Origin: Clostridia bacterium
Lineage (GTDB): Bacteria > Bacillota_A > Clostridia > Oscillospirales > CAG-272
Assembly: GCA_017533545.1 (NCBI GenBank)
Contig: JAFXHW010000082.1
Location: 1 to 5,173, forward strand
Length of the DNA: 5,173 bases
Direction: 5' to 3'
The stretch's first letter is position 1. Each line of letters begins with the position of its first letter. The position numbers were made by a program, and so were the translations under genes. Below the pieces are notes generated by a model that saw only the letters and a list, made by a program, of their open reading frames with translations, ran no database searches and was not told where the DNA came from. Positions 1 to 5,173 of the stretch are shown here, piece by piece.

Positions 1-1217
1 CGATCAACCACGCAAAGGACGCAAATCTCGACATTATCGTTGCGATAAACAAGATGGATAAGCCTCAGGCCGATCCCGAAAACATCAAGTCCGAGCTCAC
101 CAAGTACGAGCTTATCCCCGAGGAATGGGGCGGCGACGTTATGTGCGTTCCCGTATCTGCACTCACAGGTAAGGGCATAAACGAGCTTCTCGAAGACGTT
201 CTTATCATCGCCGAAATGAAGGAATTCAAGGCTAACCCCAATCGCCGCGCGAAGGGTGTTATTATTGAGTCCCGTCTTGATAAGGGCAGAGGTCCCGTTG
301 CTACCGTGCTCGTACAGAACGGTACCCTCCATCAGGGTGACGTTGTTATCGCGGGTACCAGCGTAGGACGTGTCCGTAATATGTCCAACGAAAACGGCCG
401 TACCCTCAAAGAAGCAGGTCCTTCCGTTCCCGTTGAGATCTTTGGTCTTGACGAAGTTCCCGCAGCGGGTGACGAATTCAACGCAGTTGAAGACGAAAGA
501 ATGGCACGCGAGCTTGCCGAGCAGAGACGCAACGCACAGCGTGAAGCTGAATTCAAGGCAAATTCCACCGTTAACCTTGACGATCTGTTTGCCCAGATCA
601 ACAGCGGTGTAAAAGAGCTCAAAATCATCGTTAAAGCCGACGTTGCCGGTTCTGCTGAGGCAGTTAAGGCATCGCTTGAAAAGATCTCCAACGAAGAGGT
701 TAAGGTCAAGATCATTCATACCGGTATAGGCGGTATTACCGAGGGCGACGTTACCTTCGCTGCAGCATCCAATGCGATTATTGTCGGATTCAACGTGCGT
801 CCCGATAAGAACGCTATCGACTCTGCCGAACGCCAGAAGGTAGATATCCGTACCTATCGCATCATCTACGAGTGCATCGAAGAGATCGAAGCTGCTATGA
901 AGGGTATGCTTGCTCCCACCTATAAGGAAAGCATCCTCGGACACGCAGAGGTACGCCAGACTATTCACGTTTCCAACGTCGGTACTATCGCAGGATCCTA
1001 CGTTCAGGATGGTCTTATCAAGCGTTCCGCAAAGATCCGCGTGCTGCGCGACGGTGTCGTTATTTTCGAGGACAAGATTTCCTCACTGCGCCGCTTCAAG
1101 GACGATAAGAGCGAGGTTGCTCAAGGATACGAGTGTGGTATCGGTCTTGACCGATTCAACGATATCCGTGTCGGCGACGTTTTGGAAGCATTCGAAATGG
1201 TTGAGGTTGCCAGATAA
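1..1217 (+). CDS. infB: Translation initiation factor IF-2, C-terminal part (5' truncated by window edge)
   Basis: IF-2 is the cytoplasmic GTPase that brings fMet-tRNA to the 30S subunit and promotes 70S joining. The reading frame is open from base 3, giving 404 visible codons; the ATG at 54 is an internal Met, not the start. The fragment enters the G domain at INHAKDAN. It shows the G4 motif NKMD (residues 16-19) and a G5-type SALTGKG, then domain II (GVIIESRLDKGRGPVATVLVQNG), a charged linker, domain III (KADVAGSAEAVKASL) and the C-terminal beta-barrels (VGTIAGSYVQDG, ECGIGL), of which the last binds fMet-tRNA. The N-terminal region and G1-G3 lie outside. The end is intact and at the expected place. 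Codons are enriched in C-ending forms, as expected for a highly expressed gene. A terminator follows directly instead of rbfA. Confidence 0.98.
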   Translation, partial: INHAKDANLDIIVAINKMDKPQADPENIKSELTKYELIPEEWGGDVMCVPVSALTGKGINELLEDVLIIAEMKEFKANPNRRAKGVIIESRLDKGRGPVATVLVQNGTLHQGDVVIAGTSVGRVRNMSNENGRTLKEAGPSVPVEIFGLDEVPAAGDEFNAVEDERMARELAEQRRNAQREAEFKANSTVNLDDLFAQINSGVKELKIIVKADVAGSAEAVKASLEKISNEEVKVKIIHTGIGGITEGDVTFAAASNAIIVGFNVRPDKNAIDSAERQKVDIRTYRIIYECIEEIEAAMKGMLAPTYKESILGHAEVRQTIHVSNVGTIAGSYVQDGLIKRSAKIRVLRDGVVIFEDKISSLRRFKDDKSEVAQGYECGIGLDRFNDIRVGDVLEAFEMVEVAR

Positions 1218-1241
1218 ATCAGCCGCATAAAGTTTAAAATG

Positions 1242-1272
1242 AAAAGCGGCATTGTGACAATGCCGCTTTTTT
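1242..1272 (+). terminator. Intrinsic terminator after infB
   Basis: A perfect 13-bp inverted repeat, AAAAGCGGCATTG (1242-1254) and CAATGCCGCTTTT (1258-1270), encloses a TGA triloop; opening the last G-C pair gives a 5-base loop. The distal arm runs into six consecutive T residues (1267-1272). It starts 25 bases after the infB stop, so it probably ends the infB transcript. The proximal A-run means it could also act weakly on the minus strand, but no minus-strand gene approaches from that side. Confidence 0.93.
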
Positions 1273-1292
1273 AATCGTTCTGTTGCAATTTT

Positions 1293-1298
1293 GAGGAG
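1293..1298 (+). promoter_or_regulatory. Ribosome binding site that decides the TTG start of the SGNH lipoprotein
   Basis: GAGGAG sits six bases before the TTG at 1305. This is a strong Shine-Dalgarno match at suitable spacing. It supports the non-ATG start, as does the signal peptide that begins exactly there (MKKLIFALL). Confidence 0.85.
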
Positions 1299-1304
1299 AA
1301 TAAA

Positions 1305-2150
1305 TTGAAAAAACTGATATTTGCGCTTTTAATGTGCATTATCCTCACGTCGTGCGCACAAAATATTCCCGATGCCTCTTCCAAAAACATTGGTGATACG
1401 TCCCGGATAGACGCCGACGCAAGTGATATGGGTGTTCCCGCAATAAAAGAGACTGATAACGTTGGAAGCGAAGAAACAAAGCCGTTTTCTGCCGAAAAAT
1501 ATTTTTCAAATACGTTGTTTATCGGTGATTCGGTTGTTTCGGGACTCAAGATATATACTCTCGCGCAGCGCAAAACCGAGCCGACCTTGCCTGGTGCACG
1601 CTTCCTTGAAACGCAGGAAGGCGTGTCGGTATCCGACCTTACGGGAAGCGGGGGCAACGGTGTAAGCTACACATATAAAGGTGTCGCGGCTCCATTTGAT
1701 GAGATACTGACAAAGCTGAATGCAGATAAAACGATTGGCAGAATTTTCATCATGCTTGGCACAAACGATCTTGCTATGTTCGCCTCACCGTCGATCGATA
1801 TCATTATTGACGATTATCGCAGACTGCTCGGTATTGTCAATGAAACTTTGCCCGAATCCGAGGTGATCGTTATGCTCAACATACCTCGCGGCGAGTCCAA
1901 CTATAACCCGAATTACGTTAAAAACAGCTCATTCAACGTCACTCTTTTAAATAGCTACGTCGAGGCATTGTGCAAAATGTGCGAAGAGGACGGAGTAAAA
2001 TACATAGACGTTCACACTCCCTTTTTAAGCGAAAAGGGCGGCATGACGCCTGAATATTGCAGCGATAACTATATACACCTTACGACCGTGGGGGCAGAAA
2101 AACTTGTGTCGCTGATCAATGAATTTGCCGAAAGTGACGGTATAAAATAA
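1305..2150 (+). CDS. Secreted SGNH/GDSL-type hydrolase lipoprotein
   Basis: The 281-residue protein has a lipoprotein signal peptide with lipobox LTSC (Cys17), so it is probably anchored on the outer face of the membrane. A hydrophilic, Asp/Ser/Glu-rich tether (about 18-62) precedes an SGNH fold. Block I is FIGDS (72-76, nucleophile Ser76), block III is LGTND (151-155, Asn154 for the oxyanion hole), and block V is around SDNYIHLT (253-260, likely His258). The catalytic Asp would be Asp254, spaced DxxxH, not the textbook DxxH. Known members remove acyl groups from lipids, glycans or cell-wall polymers; nothing here fixes the substrate. The start is TTG with a GAGGAG ribosome binding site. The stop overlaps the start of the downstream lipoprotein gene, so the two are probably co-translated. 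The family is secure; the specific activity is unknown. Confidence 0.88.
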   Translation: MKKLIFALLMCIILTSCAQNIPDASSKNIGDTSRIDADASDMGVPAIKETDNVGSEETKPFSAEKYFSNTLFIGDSVVSGLKIYTLAQRKTEPTLPGARFLETQEGVSVSDLTGSGGNGVSYTYKGVAAPFDEILTKLNADKTIGRIFIMLGTNDLAMFASPSIDIIIDDYRRLLGIVNETLPESEVIVMLNIPRGESNYNPNYVKNSSFNVTLLNSYVEALCKMCEEDGVKYIDVHTPFLSEKGGMTPEYCSDNYIHLTTVGAEKLVSLINEFAESDGIK

Positions 2151-2602
2151 TGAAAAAGCTACTTATAATTATATTGGTCATATCGCTTTTCTCTCTTGCA
2201 TCGTGCAAATCAGAAAAAGATCTTCCCGCACCCGCAGAGCTATTCGCTGCCATCGAAAGCGAAATAGGCGAAACAGGCATGATCGACCTTGCCGATGAGA
2301 TGCTCGAAATCGATACGGGAATATCGCCCGATCAATACAGCTCGGCAGTATATTGTTTAAGCATGGCAGGCAACTCGCCCGAAGAGATAATCATTATTGC
2401 AGCTGTCGATGCCGAAAATGCAAAGGACATCGAGGCAAAGCTCACCGCCCGTTTTGAAAATAAATCCGAAGCGGTAAAGAAATATCTCACCGAGTATCAG
2501 ACGGTAGTAAACAGTACCGTTGTCCGACGCGACGGACTTACGGTATCGCTTATCTGCTCCGAGCAGGTCGATAAGATAGTTGAGATATACGGCAAGTATT
2601 AA
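2150..2602 (+). CDS. Small DUF4358-like lipoprotein
   Basis: This 150-residue protein has a lipoprotein signal peptide (MKKLLIIILVISLFSLASC) with lipobox LASC and lipidated Cys19. The mature part is a compact alpha/beta domain. It has a helix near 27-38, a strand region around SSAVYCLSMAG (64-74), EEIIIIAAVDAENAKDIEAKLTAR cut here into EEIIIIAAV (78-86) and the helix 87-103, a second helix 105-119, and a closing strand plus helix (TVSLICSEQVDKIVEIY). The pattern of a hydrophobic strand, then a 'D-A-E-N-A-K-D-I' helix, and a C-terminal 'LICSEQVDKIVEIYGKY' resembles the DUF4358 family of clostridial lipoproteins as I remember it. The function of that family is unknown to me. The ATG shares its A with the stop of the upstream hydrolase (TAATG). 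Only a weak GACGG lies upstream, so translation probably depends on coupling. I infer a shared surface role with the hydrolase. Confidence 0.8.
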   Translation: MKKLLIIILVISLFSLASCKSEKDLPAPAELFAAIESEIGETGMIDLADEMLEIDTGISPDQYSSAVYCLSMAGNSPEEIIIIAAVDAENAKDIEAKLTARFENKSEAVKKYLTEYQTVVNSTVVRRDGLTVSLICSEQVDKIVEIYGKY

Positions 2603-2650
2603 AAAAATCCCATATCGACACCGAAAGGTGAAGATATGGGATAATTTTTT
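2601..2650. terminator. Bidirectional intrinsic terminator between converging gene sets
   Basis: The arms ATCCCATATC (2607-2616) and GATATGGGAT (2633-2642) pair perfectly. After a 2x2 GA/AA internal loop, CACC (2619-2622) pairs with GGTG (2627-2630) and is closed by a GAAA tetraloop. T6 at 2645-2650 serves the plus-strand lipoprotein pair. A7 at 2601-2607 reads as U-tract on the minus strand and serves the metG-tatD-ECF cluster. The A-tract overlaps the stop codon of the DUF4358-like gene, and the hairpin ends 16 bases before the stop of the ECF gene. Confidence 0.93.
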
Positions 2651-2658
2651 GCCTTAAA

Positions 2659-3270
2659 TCAAACGTTTGCTTTTTTGCGGATGTTGAGCAGACGGACAAC
2701 AACGGGGCTGAGAACGATGTTGGATGAAAGCTCAACAAGGAAATTGCCTCCTGCAAGAACGATGATCATGTACATAATGAAGTTTGAACCGTATCCTTCG
2801 GCAATCGCCCATTCCTTGATGGTGTCAAGGAAGAATGCGAAGCAGCCGGCATAGAAAACACCGGTGTTTACAATGGGGCAGACTATAGCTGCGGCGAACA
2901 CCGCAAGATATCTGTTTTTCTTTTCAAAAATGTTGTAAACAAGACCTGCGCAAAGTCCGCAGAGAATACCTTTCAAAAGTACGGTGATAATGGTCCCGGG
3001 AATATTTATGGCATAGAAGGCGGCGGCGTCACCGTTGAGCAGTACAACCATACCAAAAACGAAGCCGAGCCATGCGCCAATGTATTTTCCGCAGCAGGCG
3101 GCACCGATTACGATGGGTATAAGTACCAGCGAAATCTGGAAAGGGCCTAATCTGACGAATGTACCCAAAAGCTGGAGCACGATTACGAGTGCAGTGAGAA
3201 TTGCGCCAAGTGTAAGGTTGGCAACCGACATTTTATTTGATCTTATGATAGTTGAATTGTTTTCTGCCAT
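2659..3270 (-). CDS. ECF transporter S component (substrate-binding membrane subunit), substrate unknown
   Basis: This is a 203-residue, very hydrophobic protein with about six membrane segments (roughly 16-37, 45-58, 61-79, 88-113, 120-146 and 164-193). It ends in a positively charged tail (RKKANV). S components bind a vitamin or other micronutrient and dock onto a shared EcfA/A'/T energising module. Visible family signs are the AxxxA motif in the first helix (AILTA, 23-27), used for docking to EcfT, and the stretch LIPIVIGA...GAWLGFVFG. The start at 3270 is preferred over an in-frame ATG at 3330: it has an ATGAGG ribosome binding site eight bases upstream and leaves a 25-base gap, while the longer form would add a poor hydrophilic leader overlapping tatD. 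No ATPase or T subunit is in the window, so it is probably a group II S component. No riboswitch fits in the short gap. I cannot assign riboflavin, folate, pantothenate or another ligand from motifs alone. Confidence 0.85.
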   Translation of the reverse strand: MAENNSTIIRSNKMSVANLTLGAILTALVIVLQLLGTFVRLGPFQISLVLIPIVIGAACCGKYIGAWLGFVFGMVVLLNGDAAAFYAINIPGTIITVLLKGILCGLCAGLVYNIFEKKNRYLAVFAAAIVCPIVNTGVFYAGCFAFFLDTIKEWAIAEGYGSNFIMYMIIVLAGGNFLVELSSNIVLSPVVVRLLNIRKKANV

Positions 3271-3278
3271 GATAATTG

Positions 3279-3282
3279 CCTC
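3279..3282 (-). promoter_or_regulatory. Ribosome binding site that decides the start of the ECF S component
   Basis: On the minus strand GAGG (within ATGAGGC) lies eight bases before the ATG at 3270. The alternative ATG at 3330 lies inside tatD. This supports the shorter 203-residue protein. Confidence 0.75.
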
Positions 3283-3295
3283 ATATGAATAATAA

Positions 3296-4066
3296 TTAGT
3301 TGATTTTAAAAATTCTTTTTGCGTTTTCAAACGTCATCTCGGCGATCTCTTCTTCACTTACGCCTTTTGCATTGGCAATGGCTGCTATCGTGTATTGAAG
3401 ATATGCTGAGCGGTTCGTTTGTCCCCTCATCGGCACGGGCGCAAGATAGGGACAGTCGGTTTCGATAAGCAGACGGTCATCGTCGACCGCAAGCAGCGAT
3501 TCAATCACACGGGATGCATTTTTGAAAGATACTACTCCTGAAAAGGAGATGTACCATCCCAGCTTCAAAAGCCGTCTTGCCATTTCGGCGCTTCCTGAAA
3601 AGGAATGAAGAATACCAAACGATTTCGGATGTGCACGTATGATGTCCATCGTGTCGCCGTGGGCGTCGCGGTCGTGTATGATTACAGGCAGCTTCAGCTC
3701 TTCGGCAAGAGAAAGCTGGGAATCGAAAAATTCGATCTGTTTGTCCTTCCAATCGGTGTCGTAGTAGTAATCCAGTCCGATCTCGCCCAGAGCGACCGCC
3801 TTTTTATGCGAAAGAAGGGATTTTACGGCGTCGAGAGCTTCGTTTTTGTCGGAAATATCACAGCATTCGTGCGGATGGATACCGCAAGCGGCGTAAAACT
3901 GCGGATATTTGTCGGCAAGAGCGAGTGATGATTTCGAGCTTTTTATATCGCTCGACGCGTTTACTATATACTCCACTCCGATGTCGAACGATTCTTTTAT
4001 GCACTCTTCGCGAATACCTTCGAATCTGTCGTCATCGTAATGGGCGTGGGTGTCGAAAATGCGCAT
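3296..4066 (-). CDS. tatD: TatD-family metal-dependent hydrolase (putative DNase)
   Basis: This 256-residue protein is full length for TatD, a TIM-barrel cytoplasmic enzyme of the amidohydrolase superfamily. Characterised members are Mg-dependent 3'-5' exonucleases or DNases. All expected metal and catalytic residues are visible: DTHAH (His7, His9), GIHPH (62-66), GEIGLDYYYD (Glu95), PVIIHDRDA (His131), HSFSGS (His154) and IETDCPYLAP (Asp204), followed by the conserved PMRG and a C-terminal FENAKRIF. The ATG shares its A with the metG stop (TGATG); the nearest Shine-Dalgarno-like match, AAAGAG, is partial, which points to translational coupling with metG. The metG-tatD order is common in Firmicutes. 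The cellular role (DNA repair, degradation or another phosphoesterase activity) is not settled by sequence. Confidence 0.96.
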   Translation of the reverse strand: MRIFDTHAHYDDDRFEGIREECIKESFDIGVEYIVNASSDIKSSKSSLALADKYPQFYAACGIHPHECCDISDKNEALDAVKSLLSHKKAVALGEIGLDYYYDTDWKDKQIEFFDSQLSLAEELKLPVIIHDRDAHGDTMDIIRAHPKSFGILHSFSGSAEMARRLLKLGWYISFSGVVSFKNASRVIESLLAVDDDRLLIETDCPYLAPVPMRGQTNRSAYLQYTIAAIANAKGVSEEEIAEMTFENAKRIFKIN

Positions 4067-5173
4067 CAGCGAACTCTTTCGCCGAGCGGGGTATCGGCAT
4101 CGAGGAATACTACCTTAATCTGTTCGCCTCCCGATGCAAGTATCATGCCGCAGCTTTCAACTCCGCAAAGCTTTGCGGGCTTCAAGTTGGCAACGACGAT
4201 AAGCTTCTTTCCGATAAGATCCTCGGGCTTGTAGAACTGAGCGATTCCCGAAACGACCTGGCGGGTCTCATATCCTAAATCGAGCTGTAATTTGAGGAGC
4301 TTTTTCGCTTTCGGAACGGGCTCGGCGGCAATTACCTGAGCTACGCGGAGCTCAACGCCCATGAAATCGTCAATTCCGATTTCAGCACAGCCTTCGGGCT
4401 TTTCCATCTTCTTTGCGGCCTTTTCTGCGGCTTCTCTTTCAGCTTCGATCTCGGCGAGAAGCTTTGCTTCGTCAACTCTGGCAAAGAGCATTTCTGCCTT
4501 GCCGGTCTCTTTTCCGCCTAAAAGTCCGCCGAACTCGAATGTGTCGACATCGGTGTTGAGCTGGGACATGATCTTGGCGGCAGTCTGCGGGATAAAGGGA
4601 GTGAGCAGGACGGCGCCTATACGAATGGTTTCAAGCAGGTTGTAAAGTACGGTGCCGAGACGCTCTCTTTGCGCTTCGTCCTTTGCAAGTACCCAAGGTG
4701 CGGTTTCGTCGATATACTTGTTTGCGCGGCGGAGCATGGTGAATATCTCTTCGCATGCATCGGCCACTCTGTATTCGTCCATTGCCTTTTCCATTGAGGC
4801 TTTGGCATTTGCACATACGGACTTAAGCTCATTGTCAAGAGCAATCTCTTCTGCAATCTGGGATTCAACGGGGAAGGGGATGACCGAGCCGAAATACTTG
4901 GCGGTCATATCGATGGTGCGCTTTACGAGATTGCCGAGATTGTTGGCAAGGTCGGTGTTGTAGCGCTTGATGATGTTTTCGTAGGTTACGCTTCCGTCGG
5001 ATGCATAAGGCATTTCGGCAAGACAATAATGACGTACGGCATCCACACCGAACATATCAACAAGGTCATCGGCATAAATAACGTTGCCTTTGGATTTACT
5101 CATCTTTCCACCATCTTGTAAAAGCCATCCGTGTCCGTATACTTTTTCGGGCAATGGAAGACCTAGCGCCATC
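4066..5173 (-). CDS. metG: Methionyl-tRNA synthetase, C-terminal part (5' truncated by window edge)
   Basis: The enzyme charges tRNA-Met with methionine in the cytoplasm, using ATP. The frame is open to the window edge, with 368 residues from the Met at 5172, which is internal: MALGLPLP is a typical MetRS stretch just before the signature loop. KMSKS of the class I ATP site lies at fragment residues 23-27 (bases 5092-5106). The anticodon-binding helical domain follows (about 55-200) and includes NKYIDETAPW with Trp160, the likely anticodon-stacking residue. A charged, probably coiled linker (about 233-258) leads to the EMAP-II-like tRNA-binding/dimerisation domain (about 266-368; key stretches LRVAQVIAAEPVPKAKKL, VVSGIAQFY, VANLKPAKLCG). 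The HIGH motif and zinc knuckle lie outside. It is the first visible gene of the metG-tatD-ECF cluster; any T-box leader would be off the window. Confidence 0.97.
   Translation of the reverse strand, partial: MALGLPLPEKVYGHGWLLQDGGKMSKSKGNVIYADDLVDMFGVDAVRHYCLAEMPYASDGSVTYENIIKRYNTDLANNLGNLVKRTIDMTAKYFGSVIPFPVESQIAEEIALDNELKSVCANAKASMEKAMDEYRVADACEEIFTMLRRANKYIDETAPWVLAKDEAQRERLGTVLYNLLETIRIGAVLLTPFIPQTAAKIMSQLNTDVDTFEFGGLLGGKETGKAEMLFARVDEAKLLAEIEAEREAAEKAAKKMEKPEGCAEIGIDDFMGVELRVAQVIAAEPVPKAKKLLKLQLDLGYETRQVVSGIAQFYKPEDLIGKKLIVVANLKPAKLCGVESCGMILASGGEQIKVVFLDADTPLGERVR

Noticed and set aside
332..715. Open frame of 127 codons on the minus strand inside infB
   Set aside because: It is a low-complexity Ser/Leu/Arg-rich shadow antisense to well-conserved IF-2 domains, with no family resemblance.
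1147..1175. TTGACC as a -35 box for the lipoprotein genes
   Set aside because: No -10-like hexamer occurs 16-18 bases downstream; the region reads GTCGGC and encodes conserved IF-2 residues.
910..1230. Open frame of 106 codons on the plus strand, out of frame in the infB 3' end
   Set aside because: It overlaps conserved IF-2 sequence and encodes a Ser/Arg-rich composition without recognisable motifs.
1226..1240. AT-rich TAAAAT as a -10 box after infB
   Set aside because: No -35 at usable spacing, and any transcript from it would still meet the terminator at 1242-1272.
2550..2756. Small minus-strand frame of 68 codons over the bidirectional terminator
   Set aside because: It crosses the terminator hairpin and the end of the ECF gene in another frame; the peptide has no recognisable motif.
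3271..3330. Longer version of the ECF S component starting at 3330
   Set aside because: The extra 20 residues are hydrophilic, overlap the tatD end by 35 bases, and the inner start has a proper GAGG site.
3605..3928. Plus-strand frame of 107 codons opposite tatD
   Set aside because: It is antisense to conserved TatD motifs (HSFSGS to the GIHPH region) and is a frame shadow.

Overview
The window looks like ordinary housekeeping chromosome from a low-to-mid GC Gram-positive bacterium, most likely an anaerobic member of class Clostridia (Oscillospirales or Ruminococcaceae-like). The case rests on the style of the translation factors, two lipoproteins with short Lys-rich lipobox signal peptides, a TTG start behind a strong GAGGAG ribosome binding site, a lone ECF-type vitamin transporter subunit, and a methionyl-tRNA synthetase with a fused C-terminal tRNA-binding domain. 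No mobile element, CRISPR array, tRNA or rRNA was found. The taxonomic placement is inferred from gene style and was not searched.

Left part, plus strand. The window opens inside infB (translation initiation factor IF-2), entering the G domain just before the NKMD motif and running to the natural stop at 1217. A near-perfect intrinsic terminator (1242-1272) follows at once. About 20 bases later a two-gene set of secreted lipoproteins begins: an SGNH/GDSL-type hydrolase (1305-2150) and a small DUF4358-like lipoprotein (2150-2602). Their stop and start codons overlap in TAATG, so they are probably translationally coupled. The rbfA gene that normally follows infB in Firmicutes is absent.

Middle. 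A GAAA-capped hairpin flanked by an A-tract and a T-tract (2601-2650) lies between the converging gene sets and should terminate transcription from both sides.

Right part, minus strand, read right to left. A three-gene cluster starts with metG (methionyl-tRNA synthetase, 5' end outside the window). It overlaps tatD (TatD-family metal-dependent nuclease/hydrolase) by one base in TGATG. An ECF transporter S component follows after 25 bases. metG-tatD is a common Firmicutes pair; the S component looks like an add-on that would depend on an energising EcfA/A'/T module encoded elsewhere.

The coding layout is dense and there is no gene-free stretch above 300 bases. I see no clear evidence of a new biological system. 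The points most worth a second look are the promoterless position of the lipoprotein pair behind the infB terminator, the pairing of the SGNH hydrolase with the DUF4358-like protein, and the unknown substrate of the orphan S component.
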